The position numbers and the translations under genes are program-made. The notes beneath the pieces were generated by a model that had not been told where the DNA came from, searched no databases, and worked only from the letters and a program-made list of their open reading frames with translations. Positions 56,289 to 64,000 of a stretch of 64,000 nt of DNA are shown one piece after another (position 1 is the first letter of the stretch; every line of letters begins with the position of its first letter). This DNA comes from Flavobacterium sp. (lineage in GTDB: Bacteria > Bacteroidota > Bacteroidia > Flavobacteriales > Flavobacteriaceae), in NCBI GenBank assembly GCA_018401995.1, contig JAGYJR010000001.1, positions 65,534-129,533 of the forward strand, read 5' to 3'.

Positions 56289-56338
56289 AATTAAACTTAA
56301 ATAATTTCGGATTGCAAAAGTATAAACTTTTTGCGAGA

Positions 56339-56608
56339 TTACCAAGAAGCTTTTTTAACTCCTGGAATTAATCCTTGATTAGCCATTTCACGGAACGTTA
56401 CACGAGAAAGACCAAACTGACGCATATACCCTCTTGGTCTACCTGTCAATTTACAACGATTGTGTAAACGAACTGGAGATGCATTTTTAGGTAATTTTTG
56501 TAATGCTTCATAATCACCAGCTTCTTTCAAAGCTTTTCTTTTTTCAGCATATTTAGCTACTAATGCTTCTCTCTTCGCCTCACGGGCTTTCATTGATTCT
56601 TTAGCCAT
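56339..56608 (-). CDS. rpsN: 30S ribosomal protein S14, zinc-free form
   Basis: An 89-residue S14 of the longer, C- type. [20 protein letters not shown] is the conserved part, where the zinc form would have a CxxC motif that is not present here. [11 protein letters not shown] is the usual end. It lies between rplE and rpsH. Confidence 0.98.
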   Translation of the reverse strand: MAKESMKAREAKREALVAKYAEKRKALKEAGDYEALQKLPKNASPVRLHNRCKLTGRPRGYMRQFGLSRVTFREMANQGLIPGVKKASW

Positions 56609-56611
56609 ATC

Positions 56612-57163
56612 TTAATTCTTTTTAAAAGGTAAACCTAATTCCGCTAATAACGATTTTGCTTCTTTATCTGTATCTGCAGAAGTTACAAAAGTGATATCAA
56701 AACCTGAAATTTTATTTACTTTATCAATATCAATTTCTGGGAAAATGATTTGCTCTAAAACTCCTAAGTTATAGTTACCTCTACCATCAAAACCTGTAGA
56801 TTTGATTCCACCAAAATCTCTTACACGAGGTAATGAAGAAGTAATCAATCTATCTAAGAATTCATACATTCTATCACCACGTAAAGTTACTTTAGCACCA
56901 ATCGGCATACCTTTTCTTAATTTGAATGACGCAACATCTTTCTTAGAAATAGTACCTACGGCTTTTTGACCAGTAATTTTCGTAATTTCTTCTACAGCAT
57001 AATCAACTAACTTTTTGTCAGATACAGCTGCACCAACTCCACGGCTTACAACAATTTTTTCAAGTTTAGGAACTTGCATTACATTTTTGTAACCGAACTC
57101 TTCTTTAAGAGCAGCAATAACTCTGCTCTTATATTCTTCTTTTAATCTAGGTATATAAGCCAT
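56612..57163 (-). CDS. rplE: 50S ribosomal protein L5
   Basis: A 183-residue 5S rRNA-binding protein. [20 protein letters not shown] starts it; [20 protein letters not shown] and the end [19 protein letters not shown] are family blocks. It follows rplX by 2 bases. Confidence 0.98.
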   Translation of the reverse strand: MAYIPRLKEEYKSRVIAALKEEFGYKNVMQVPKLEKIVVSRGVGAAVSDKKLVDYAVEEITKITGQKAVGTISKKDVASFKLRKGMPIGAKVTLRGDRMYEFLDRLITSSLPRVRDFGGIKSTGFDGRGNYNLGVLEQIIFPEIDIDKVNKISGFDITFVTSADTDKEAKSLLAELGLPFKKN

Positions 57164-57165
57164 TA

Positions 57166-57483
57166 CTATAATACTTGATTAGATTTTTTTGAAAATCTCA
57201 CTTTCTTTTCTCCTTCTACTTTGAAACCAACTTTAGTCACTGCTTTTGATTTTGGATCAATCAATGATAAGTTAGAAATATGTATAGGAGCTTCTTTTTT
57301 AACGATACCACCTTGAGGGTTTTTAGCACTTGGTTTTGTATGTTTCGAAACCATGTTTATTCCTTCAACTACCGCTTTGTTTTTATCACGGATAACACGT
57401 AAAACAGTACCTTCTGAACCTTTATGGTCACCAGCGATTACTCTTACTACGTCTCCAGATTTGATTTTTAGCTTTGTCATCAT
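57166..57483 (-). CDS. rplX: 50S ribosomal protein L24
   Basis: A 105-residue protein with the KOW motif ([20 protein letters not shown]) near the start. The frame begins ATGATG, so the first or second ATG may be used; that changes the length by one residue. Standard position between rplN and rplE. Confidence 0.97.
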   Translation of the reverse strand: MMTKLKIKSGDVVRVIAGDHKGSEGTVLRVIRDKNKAVVEGINMVSKHTKPSAKNPQGGIVKKEAPIHISNLSLIDPKSKAVTKVGFKVEGEKKVRFSKKSNQVL

Positions 57484-57491
57484 TTTTAGAA

Positions 57492-57860
57492 TTAAAGCAC
57501 CTCTGGTGCTAATGATACAATTTTCATGAATTGTTTCTCACGAAGTTCTCTGGCAACTGGACCAAAAACACGAGTACCTCTCATTTCACCTGCAGCGTTT
57601 AACAATACACATGCGTTATCGTCAAAACGGATGTAAGATCCATCAGCTCTTCTCACTTCTTTTTTGGTACGTACAACAACTGCAGTTGATACGGCTCCTT
57701 TTTTAACGTTTCCGTTAGGAGTTGCATCTTTAATAGAAACTACAATTTTATCTCCAACAGAGGCATAACGACGTTTCGTTCCTCCTAAAACACGGATAGT
57801 TAAAACTTCTTTAGCTCCCGTGTTATCTGCTACTTTTAATCTTGATTCTTGTTGTACCAT
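57492..57860 (-). CDS. rplN: 50S ribosomal protein L14
   Basis: A 122-residue protein. [20 protein letters not shown] and the end [20 protein letters not shown] are diagnostic. It lies 2 bases from rpsQ. Confidence 0.98.
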
Positions 57861-57862
57861 AA

Positions 57863-58120
57863 TTACTTAGCTCTTTCAATGATTTCAACTAATCTCCAAC
57901 ATTTAGATTTTGATAAAGGTCTTGTTTCCATGATCTTTACTGTATCTCCAATGTTACAGTCGTTTGTTTCGTCGTGTGCAACATATTTCTTAGTTTTTAA
58001 CACGAACTTACCGTATAATGGGTGTTTTACTTTTCTTGTTTCAGACACAACAATAGATTTCTCCATTTTGTTACTTGTAACAACACCAATTCTCTCTTTT
58101 CTTAAATTTCTTTTTTCCAT
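57863..58120 (-). CDS. rpsQ: 30S ribosomal protein S17
   Basis: An 85-residue OB-fold protein. [39 protein letters not shown] and the end [19 protein letters not shown] are typical of S17. Standard position after rpmC. Confidence 0.98.
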   Translation of the reverse strand: MEKRNLRKERIGVVTSNKMEKSIVVSETRKVKHPLYGKFVLKTKKYVAHDETNDCNIGDTVKIMETRPLSKSKCWRLVEIIERAK

Positions 58121-58137
58121 CTTTCAGCAGAATACAA

Positions 58138-58329
58138 TTATTGTAACTCTCTTTTAGTTAACTCTGTAGCAATTCTCGCAACGGCTCTTCTTACCGATCT
58201 GATTTGAAGAGGATTCTCTATTGGAGAAATAGTATGAGCTGCTTTTAGGTCAGCATACGTTTTCTTTAACTGACTAAGTTTTTCTTGTAACTCAGCTGCA
58301 GATAGATTTTTTATTTCTGATTGTTTCAT
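58138..58329 (-). CDS. rpmC: 50S ribosomal protein L29
   Basis: A 63-residue two-helix protein at the exit tunnel. MKQSEIKNLSAAELQEKLSQ and the end RRAVARIATELTKREL match the family. Standard position between rplP and rpsQ. Confidence 0.97.
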   Translation of the reverse strand: MKQSEIKNLSAAELQEKLSQLKKTYADLKAAHTISPIENPLQIRSVRRAVARIATELTKRELQ

Positions 58330-58341
58330 AATATTTTTTGA

Positions 58342-58761
58342 TTATGCTTCGAAATCTCTAGCAACGACAAACTTAGTTTTAACTGGAAGTTTTTGAGCAG
58401 CAAGACGTAACGCCTCTTTTGCAACAGATAGTGGAACACCACCAACTTCAAACATGATTCTTCCAGGTTTCACAACTGCAGCCCAATATTCAACTGCACC
58501 TTTACCTTTACCCATACGTACTTCAAGAGGCTTCTTAGTAATAGGTTTATCTGGGAAAATCTTGATCCATAATTGACCCTCTCTTTTCATGTAACGAGTT
58601 GCAGCAATACGAGCTGCCTCGATTTGACGAGAAGTTAAAAAGCATGAATCTAAAGATTTAATTCCAAACATTCCATTAGAAAGTTCGTGACCTCTTTGAG
58701 AAACGCCTTTCATTCTACCTTTCTGTACCTTACGGTATTTTGTTCTTTTAGGCTGTAACAT
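58342..58761 (-). CDS. rplP: 50S ribosomal protein L16
   Basis: A 139-residue protein that contacts the A and P sites. [40 protein letters not shown] and [10 protein letters not shown] are the family blocks. Follows rpsC by 19 bases. Confidence 0.98.
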   Translation of the reverse strand: MLQPKRTKYRKVQKGRMKGVSQRGHELSNGMFGIKSLDSCFLTSRQIEAARIAATRYMKREGQLWIKIFPDKPITKKPLEVRMGKGKGAVEYWAAVVKPGRIMFEVGGVPLSVAKEALRLAAQKLPVKTKFVVARDFEA

Positions 58762-58780
58762 TTTTCTTTAGTTTAAAAAA

Positions 58781-59509
58781 TTACTTTCTTTTGCGTGCGT
58801 TTGGTTTACCTTTTCCAGCTCCAGTAGATCCTGATGGCTTAGACTGTTTTTTGTCCATTCCAACTAACGGAGAAAGATCTCTTTTACCGTAAACTTCACC
58901 TTTCATTATCCATACTTTGATTCCCATTCTACCATAAGTAGTATGAGCTTCTGCTAATGCATAATCAATGTCAGCTCTGAAAGTTGACAAAGGAATTCTA
59001 CCTTCTTTGAAGTGCTCTGAACGAGCCATTTCAGCACCATTCAAACGACCTGAGATCATTACTTTAATACCTTCAGCATTCATACGCATTGCAGCAGCGA
59101 TAGCCATTTTAATAGCTCTTCTGTAAGAAATTCTGCTTTCAATTTGACGACAGATACTGTTAGCTACTAAATAAGCATCTAATTCTGGTCTTTTGATTTC
59201 AAAGATGTTGATTTGAACCTCTTTGTCGGTAATTTTCTTAAGTTCTTCTTTTAACTTGTCTACCTCTTGACCACCTTTCCCAATAATAATACCAGGTCTA
59301 GCAGTAGTGATAGTAACGGTTACAAGTTTCAAAGTTCTCTCGATAATTATCTTCGAAACACTAGCTTTTGATAAACGTGCATGGATATACTTTCTGATTT
59401 TGTAATCTTCAGCGATTTTATCACCGTAGTCATTACCTCCATACCAGTTTGAGTCCCATCCTCTGATGATACCAAGTCTATTTCCGATTGGATTTGTCTT
59501 TTGTCCCAT
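58781..59509 (-). CDS. rpsC: 30S ribosomal protein S3
   Basis: A 242-residue protein with the KH RNA-binding domain ([20 protein letters not shown]) and the C-terminal S3 domain ([17 protein letters not shown] sequence, here [13 protein letters not shown]). It ends in a basic low-complexity tail ([17 protein letters not shown]). It takes part in mRNA entry. Standard position after rplV. Confidence 0.98.
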   Translation of the reverse strand: MGQKTNPIGNRLGIIRGWDSNWYGGNDYGDKIAEDYKIRKYIHARLSKASVSKIIIERTLKLVTVTITTARPGIIIGKGGQEVDKLKEELKKITDKEVQINIFEIKRPELDAYLVANSICRQIESRISYRRAIKMAIAAAMRMNAEGIKVMISGRLNGAEMARSEHFKEGRIPLSTFRADIDYALAEAHTTYGRMGIKVWIMKGEVYGKRDLSPLVGMDKKQSKPSGSTGAGKGKPNARKRK

Positions 59510-59517
59510 ACTGTTTA

Positions 59518-59928
59518 TTAATTGCTTTGTGTGTTATTATTAGCTCCTAACACGATTGTTACGTGGTTAGAACGTTTTCTAATTCTGTGTGCACGACCTT
59601 GTGGAGCTGGACGAAGTCTTTTCAACATCATACCACCATCTACACGGATCTCTTTTACGATTAAGCCTGCTTCTTCTAAACTAGCCTCACTATTCTTAGC
59701 TTGCCAGTTAGCAATAGCTGACAATAATAGTTTTTCTAATTTTCTTGAAGCTTCTTTACTACTAAATCTTAATATATTAAGAGCTAATTCTACTTTCTGA
59801 CCTCTAACTAAATCTGCCACTAAGCGCATTTTTCTAGGTGAAGTAGGGCAGTTATTTAATTTAGCAAAAGCAACTTGGCTTTTAGCTTCTTTAATCTGCT
59901 CTGCTCTTTCTCTTTTACGAACTCCCAT
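59518..59928 (-). CDS. rplV: 50S ribosomal protein L22
   Basis: A 136-residue protein whose loop lines the exit tunnel. [20 protein letters not shown] near the start and [20 protein letters not shown] near the end are typical. Standard position between rpsS and rpsC. Confidence 0.98.
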   Translation of the reverse strand: MGVRKRERAEQIKEAKSQVAFAKLNNCPTSPRKMRLVADLVRGQKVELALNILRFSSKEASRKLEKLLLSAIANWQAKNSEASLEEAGLIVKEIRVDGGMMLKRLRPAPQGRAHRIRKRSNHVTIVLGANNNTQSN

Positions 59929-59937
59929 AGCTTCTTA

Positions 59938-60216
59938 TTATTTTTTACCTTTATTTTTTGCACCAGCGTGACCTCTAAAAGATCTTGTTGGCGAAAATTC
60001 TCCTAATTTATGTCCTACCATGTTTTCAGTAACGTAAACTGGTACAAATTGACGACCATTGTGCACAGCGATAGTTTGTCCAACGAAGTCAGGAGTAATC
60101 ATAGATGCTCTAGACCAAGTCTTAACAACAGCTTTGTTTCCTTTCTCGATATTTTCTTGAACTTTCTTCTCTAATTTAAAGTGAACAAAAGGTCCTTTTT
60201 TTAATGAACGTGCCAT
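59938..60216 (-). CDS. rpsS: 30S ribosomal protein S19
   Basis: A 92-residue protein of the 30S head. [20 protein letters not shown] and the end [14 protein letters not shown] are diagnostic. Standard position after rplB. Confidence 0.98.
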   Translation of the reverse strand: MARSLKKGPFVHFKLEKKVQENIEKGNKAVVKTWSRASMITPDFVGQTIAVHNGRQFVPVYVTENMVGHKLGEFSPTRSFRGHAGAKNKGKK

Positions 60217-60226
60217 ATCTTACTTA

Positions 60227-61051
60227 TTATTTCTTTCTACGTTCTACGATATACTTATTACTCGGGTTAACTTTAGAACGAGTTCTATAACCTTTAGCTG
60301 GTAAACCTTTTCTTGAACGTGGGTGACCTCCTGAAGAACGTCCTTCACCACCACCCATTGGGTGATCAACTGGGTTCATTGCTACTGGTCTAGTTCTTGG
60401 TCTTCTTCCTAACCATCTAGTTCTACCAGCTTTACCTGATACTACTAATTGGTGATCAGAGTTAGAAACCGCTCCAATTGTAGCCATACATGTTAACAAA
60501 ATTAATCTTGTTTCACCTGAAGGCATTTTAATTGTAGCGTACTTTCCATCTCTAGCCATTAATTGAGCAAAAGTTCCAGCAGAACGAGCGATAATAGCTC
60601 CTTGACCTGGTCTCAATTCGATACATGATATAACTGTACCAAGAGGAATTTTACTTAAAGGCATTGCATTTCCAATTTCTGGAGCTGCATCTGGACCTGA
60701 AACTAAAGTTTGTCCAACTTCTAAACCGTTTTGTGCAATAACATAAGTTTTAGCACCGTCAGCATAAGCTAACAACGAAATAAAAGCAGAACGATTCGGA
60801 TCGTACTCGATTGTTTTAACTACCGCTGGAATTCCAGTTTTAGTTCTTTTAAAATCGATCATACGATATCTTTGCTTATGACCACCACCTGTGTAACGCA
60901 TGGTCATTTTTCCTTGACTATTTCTACCTCCAGAGTTTTTTTTCGGTGCGATTAATGAACGCTCCGGCTTATCAGTTGTAATAGTGTCAAAGCTATTAAC
61001 AACTCTAAAACGCTGACCTGGGGTAATAGGTTTTAATTTTCTAACTGACAT
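60227..61051 (-). CDS. rplB: 50S ribosomal protein L2
   Basis: A 274-residue protein required for peptidyl-transferase activity. [20 protein letters not shown] and the conserved [20 protein letters not shown], with the His needed for activity, are present. Standard position after rplW. Confidence 0.98.
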   Translation of the reverse strand: MSVRKLKPITPGQRFRVVNSFDTITTDKPERSLIAPKKNSGGRNSQGKMTMRYTGGGHKQRYRMIDFKRTKTGIPAVVKTIEYDPNRSAFISLLAYADGAKTYVIAQNGLEVGQTLVSGPDAAPEIGNAMPLSKIPLGTVISCIELRPGQGAIIARSAGTFAQLMARDGKYATIKMPSGETRLILLTCMATIGAVSNSDHQLVVSGKAGRTRWLGRRPRTRPVAMNPVDHPMGGGEGRSSGGHPRSRKGLPAKGYRTRSKVNPSNKYIVERRKK

Positions 61052-61057
61052 TTTCTA

Positions 61058-61348
61058 TTAGATATTGTTATAAAAATCTATTGTTTCTCCTTCTTGTACT
61101 TGAACAATTGCTTTTTTGTAAGCATTTGTTTTTCCACTGATCAAACCACTCTTGGTATATTTAACACTTCTATTTGGTCTGTAATTCATCGTATTTACTT
61201 CAACTACATTCACACCATAAGCAGCCTCAACTGCATTTTTGATTTGAATTTTGTTTGCCGTTTTTTGAACGATAAAACCAAAACGGTTAAAAATTTCACC
61301 ATCTTTAGTTATTTTTTCAGTTATAATTGGCTTAATAATGATACTCAT
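61058..61348 (-). CDS. rplW: 50S ribosomal protein L23
   Basis: A 96-residue tunnel-exit protein, the docking site for trigger factor and SRP. IIKPIITEKITKDGEIFNRF, NKIQIKNAVEAAYGVNVVEV are typical. Standard position after rplD. Confidence 0.97.
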   Translation of the reverse strand: MSIIIKPIITEKITKDGEIFNRFGFIVQKTANKIQIKNAVEAAYGVNVVEVNTMNYRPNRSVKYTKSGLISGKTNAYKKAIVQVQEGETIDFYNNI

Positions 61349-61355
61349 AACCTTA

Positions 61356-61985
61356 TTATTTACTTAAATTAGCTTCAATCTCTCCTAAAGACCCCTCTAA
61401 AAGAACCAAACTTTTAGCATTTAAAATACCGTAAGTGTTTAATTCAGAGGTAGTTACAACAGAAGATGATTTTAAATTACGTGACGACAAATATACATTT
61501 TTATTTGTATCACCCAACACGAATAATGATTTTTTATTTTCTAACCCTAAAGCTTTCAATACGTTAATGAAATTTTTAGTGTTTGGCGTGTCAAAAGTAA
61601 AGTCTTCTACAACAATCAAATTTGAATCTTGAACTTTCATTGCTAAAGCTGATTTTCTAGCTAATCTTTTCAAGTTCTTATTCAATTTGAAAGAATAATT
61701 TCTTGGTCTTGGACCAAAAACTGTACCCCCACCTTTAAACAAAGGATTTTTAATACTTCCTGCACGTGCAGTACCAGTACCCTTTTGTTTTTTTATTTTA
61801 CGCGTACTTCCAGTAACTTCAGCTCTCTCTTTAGACTTGTGTGTGCCTTGTCTTTGATTAGCTAAATACTGTTTTACGTCTAAGTAAACTGCATGCTTAC
61901 TTGGCTCAATTGCGAATACTGAATCAGAAAGTTGTACTTTTCTTCCAGTATCTTTTCCGTTAAAATCTAATACTTTTACTTCCAT
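61356..61985 (-). CDS. rplD: 50S ribosomal protein L4
   Basis: A 209-residue protein. KIKKQKGTGTARAGSIKNPL and FGPRPRNYSFKLNKNLKRLA form the extended tunnel loop. L4 is the regulator of the S10 operon in E. coli; here that operon starts with rplC, so any L4 control would act on the leader before rplC. Its ATG shares one base with the rplC stop. Confidence 0.98.
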   Translation of the reverse strand: MEVKVLDFNGKDTGRKVQLSDSVFAIEPSKHAVYLDVKQYLANQRQGTHKSKERAEVTGSTRKIKKQKGTGTARAGSIKNPLFKGGGTVFGPRPRNYSFKLNKNLKRLARKSALAMKVQDSNLIVVEDFTFDTPNTKNFINVLKALGLENKKSLFVLGDTNKNVYLSSRNLKSSSVVTTSELNTYGILNAKSLVLLEGSLGEIEANLSK

Positions 61986-62602
61986 TACTTCTGAACGATT
62001 ACATAAGAGTTTTTATGTCCTGGAACACACCCTTTAACAACTAAAAGATTTTTCTCAGCAACTACTTTCAAAACTTTAAGGTTTTGAATAGTTACGTTGT
62101 CTCCGCCCATTCTTCCAGCCATACGCATTCCTTTGAATACTCTAGATGGATAAGATGAAGCTCCAACAGATCCTGGCGCTCTTAAACGGTTGTGTTGACC
62201 ATGAGTTGCTTGTCCAACACCACCAAACCCGTGACGCTTAACAACCCCTTGAAAACCTTTACCTTTAGAAACCCCTTGTACATCAACAAATTCACCTTCA
62301 GCGAATAAGTCAACGGTGATAACATCACCTAATTTGTGCTCATTTTCAAAATCTTGGATTTCAACGACTTTTTTCTTCGCAACTGTTCCCGCTTTCTTAA
62401 AGTGACCTAACTCAGCTTTAATCGAGTGTTTTTCAGTTTTGTCATCGAAACCAAGCTGAAGAGCCTCATACCCGTCAACCTCCATGGTTCTGACTTGGGT
62501 AACTACGCATGGACCTACTTCAATAACAGTACAAGGAATATTCTTCCCGTTCTCGTCAAAGATACTAGTCATGCCAATTTTTCTTCCGATTAACCCAGAC
62601 AT
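61985..62602 (-). CDS. rplC: 50S ribosomal protein L3
   Basis: A 205-residue protein near the peptidyl-transferase centre. [20 protein letters not shown] and [20 protein letters not shown], then [17 protein letters not shown], are the family blocks. It is the first gene of the unit that runs on through rplQ and has its own promoter at 62676-62707. Confidence 0.98.
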   Translation of the reverse strand: MSGLIGRKIGMTSIFDENGKNIPCTVIEVGPCVVTQVRTMEVDGYEALQLGFDDKTEKHSIKAELGHFKKAGTVAKKKVVEIQDFENEHKLGDVITVDLFAEGEFVDVQGVSKGKGFQGVVKRHGFGGVGQATHGQHNRLRAPGSVGASSYPSRVFKGMRMAGRMGGDNVTIQNLKVLKVVAEKNLLVVKGCVPGHKNSYVIVQK

Positions 62603-62649
62603 ATTAAACTAATTATTAATTAAACTCTATTTTTAAAAACGCACAATAC

Positions 62650-62677
62650 TGCACATTCCTCTTTTTTTGAGGGTGCA
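62650..62677 (-). promoter_or_regulatory. Inverted repeat at the start of the rplC transcript
   Basis: TGCAC-CCTC-AAAAAAA-GAGG-AAT-GTGCA on the minus strand makes a 4-base and a 5-base stem with a bulge. It begins inside the -7 box at 62676 and covers the expected transcription start. It could be an operator or a 5' RNA hairpin. Confidence 0.4.
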
Positions 62678-62707
62678 AATATATAATTATTTTTTAAATA
62701 CCGCAAA
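62676..62707 (-). promoter_or_regulatory. Bacteroidota-type promoter of the rplC ribosomal operon
   Basis: On the minus strand TTTG (62704-62707) is followed after 20 bases by TATATTTG (62676-62683). This is one base longer than the usual 19-base spacing. About 74 bases of leader precede the rplC ATG. Confidence 0.7.
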
Positions 62708-62769
62708 TTAAATTAGTTACATCTGTCTTTTATTAAAAACACACACAACTAACCTAATTTTGGATATTA

Positions 62770-62805
62770 AAAAAACCGTAGTGAGTACATCACATACGGT
62801 TTTTT
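62770..62805 (-). terminator. Terminator after rpsJ
   Basis: AAAAAACCGTA (62770-62780) and TACGGTTTTTT (62795-62805) form an 11-base stem, extended inside by GTGA/TCAC. It lies 31 bases after the rpsJ stop and before the rplC promoter, so it splits the classical S10 operon. The A- and T-runs make it work in either direction. Confidence 0.88.
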
Positions 62806-62835
62806 AATTATTTGACTTTTGAACAGTCGTAAAAA

Positions 62836-63141
62836 TTATACTTTGATTTCTACTTCAACACCACTAGGAAGCTCTAATTTCATTAAAGCATCAATAGTTT
62901 TTGATGAAGAGCTATAGATATCTAATAATCTTTTGTATGAACTTAATTCAAACTGCTCTCTAGCTTTCTTGTTTACGTGTGGAGAACGTAAAACTGTGAA
63001 AATCTTTTTGTTTGTAGGTAATGGAATTGGACCTGTTACAACAGCACCAGTACTTTTTACCGTTTTTACAATCTTCTCAGCAGACTTATCTACCAACATG
63101 TGATCGTAAGATTTTAATTTTATTCTGATTTTTTGACTCAT
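62836..63141 (-). CDS. rpsJ: 30S ribosomal protein S10
   Basis: A 101-residue protein of the 30S head, also the NusE antitermination factor. [20 protein letters not shown] and [20 protein letters not shown] are the family blocks. It follows fusA by 11 bases and is the last gene of that unit. Confidence 0.98.
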   Translation of the reverse strand: MSQKIRIKLKSYDHMLVDKSAEKIVKTVKSTGAVVTGPIPLPTNKKIFTVLRSPHVNKKAREQFELSSYKRLLDIYSSSSKTIDALMKLELPSGVEVEIKV

Positions 63142-63152
63142 TTTCTTAAAAA

Positions 63153-64000
63153 TTAGGCGTTACCTTTTGCTTTTTTGATTACTGCTTCTGAAACATTAGA
63201 AGGTGTTTCTGCATAGTGAGAAAACTCCATTGTAGAAGTTGCTCTACCTGAAGACAATGTTCTTAATGTAGTAACATAACCAAACATTTCAGACAAAGGC
63301 ACATCAGCTTTAATAGTTTTAGCACCATTTCTGTCTCCCATATCATTCACCTGACCTCTACGACGATTCAAGTCACCTACGATATCACCCATGTTTTCTT
63401 CTGGGGTAATAACTTCAATTTTCATGATCGGCTCAAGAATTACAGCTCCAGCAGCTTTCGCTACTTCTTTGTAACCCATTTTTGCTGCTAATTCAAAAGA
63501 AAGAGCATCAGAGTCAACCGGGTGGAAAGATCCATCTAATAAAGTTACTCTTAAACTATCTACAGCATATCCAGCTAAAGGACCTGATTTCATAGCTTCT
63601 TTAAAACCTTTTTCTACAGATGGAATATATTCTTTAGGTACGTTACCACCTTTAACCTCATTAATAAACTGTAATCCAACAGCTGGCTTACCATCTACAT
63701 CTTGAGCAGGCTCTAAACGGAACACAATATCACCAAATTTACCACGACCTCCAGATTGCTTTTTGTAAACCTCTCTGTGTTGTGCTGATTTTGTGAATGC
63801 CTCTTTATATTCAACTTGTGGTTCACCTTGGTTTACCTCAACTTTGAACTCACGTTTCATACGATCCACTAAGATATCTAAGTGAAGCTCACCCATACCA
63901 GAAATAATCGTTTGCCCTGAAGCCTCATCCGTTCTAACTGTAAATGTTGGATCTTCTTCAGCTAATTTAGCTAAAGCCATACCCATTTTATCCACGTCAG
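63153..64000 (-). CDS. fusA: Elongation factor G, C-terminal part (gene runs off the window)
   Basis: The frame is open to the window edge; about 282 residues are seen. These are domains [44 protein letters not shown], domain IV with [21 protein letters not shown] sequence (here [20 protein letters not shown]) and domain V with [20 protein letters not shown] and RGQVNDM. EF-G drives translocation on the ribosome with GTP; the GTPase domain is outside the window. rpsL and rpsG would be expected further out. Confidence 0.97.
   Translation of the reverse strand, partial: DVDKMGMALAKLAEEDPTFTVRTDEASGQTIISGMGELHLDILVDRMKREFKVEVNQGEPQVEYKEAFTKSAQHREVYKKQSGGRGKFGDIVFRLEPAQDVDGKPAVGLQFINEVKGGNVPKEYIPSVEKGFKEAMKSGPLAGYAVDSLRVTLLDGSFHPVDSDALSFELAAKMGYKEVAKAAGAVILEPIMKIEVITPEENMGDIVGDLNRRRGQVNDMGDRNGAKTIKADVPLSEMFGYVTTLRTLSSGRATSTMEFSHYAETPSNVSEAVIKKAKGNA

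Noticed and set aside
56231..56290. 20-residue N-terminal extension of S8
   Set aside because: It would translate the strong hairpin; S8 proteins begin MYTDPIAD.

Overview
The window looks like a chromosome segment of a Flavobacterium-type bacterium (phylum Bacteroidota). The DNA is AT-rich and most genes lack an obvious Shine-Dalgarno sequence. Several promoters match the Bacteroidota pattern TTTG-N19-TAnnTTTG. Protein sequences and gene orders (secY-infA-rpmJ-rpsM-rpsK-rpsD-rpoA-rplQ; fusA-rpsJ cut off from rplC) fit the same group. All calls come from reading the sequence; no database search was run.

Region 1 (1-38,260) is a large surface-polysaccharide locus, nearly all on the minus strand. 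Read in the direction of transcription it starts with a Wza-like lipoprotein and a Wzc-like tyrosine kinase (37.5-38.3 and 35.0-37.5 kb). Next come sugar-nucleotide genes (a WbpP-like epimerase, a UDP-glucose dehydrogenase and a WbpO/TviB-like dehydrogenase with a four-helix-bundle gene beside it) and a terminator. After it come a Wzx flippase, an ATP-grasp TupA-like protein, several glycosyltransferases, a WbsX-type protein and an EpsG-type polymerase. Then follows a complete di-N-acetylbacillosamine module (PglC-PglD fusion, PglE-like aminotransferase, PglF-like 4,6-dehydratase). A second Wza/Wzc pair (14.1-17.2 kb) has its own promoter. A CpsB-type phosphatase lies beyond it on the plus strand. 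Further left is an ABC polysaccharide exporter (Wzm, Wzt) with a pyruvyl transferase, three glycosyltransferases (one cut by the window edge) and a WecB epimerase. The locus therefore carries parts of both a Wzx/Wzy route and an ABC route.

Region 2 (7.1-14.1 kb, embedded in region 1) holds four isolated genes (wzm, an uncharacterised gene, an AAA/DUF4143 ATPase, the phosphatase) separated by about 3.4 kb of non-coding mosaic repeats. These include a 190-base tandem duplication, a pair of about 200-base direct repeats around the ATPase, and many short tandem tracts.

Region 3 (38.3-48.9 kb) is housekeeping: recR, a sodium:solute symporter, a CoA-binding protein, marC, then arginase, gltA, eno and carA. 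It is broken by an anomalous block (about 41.75-43.40 kb) that has no credible coding sequence and is strongly depleted in CpG. The genes on both sides of it (an SDR gene and a ctlX-type gene) are cut off where it begins. This is the most unexpected part of the window.

Region 4 (48.9-64.0 kb) is the ribosomal protein supercluster from rplQ up to rplC, then a terminator, rpsJ and the 3' part of fusA. Three intercistronic spacers there can form RNA structures that are candidates for ribosomal-protein autoregulation.
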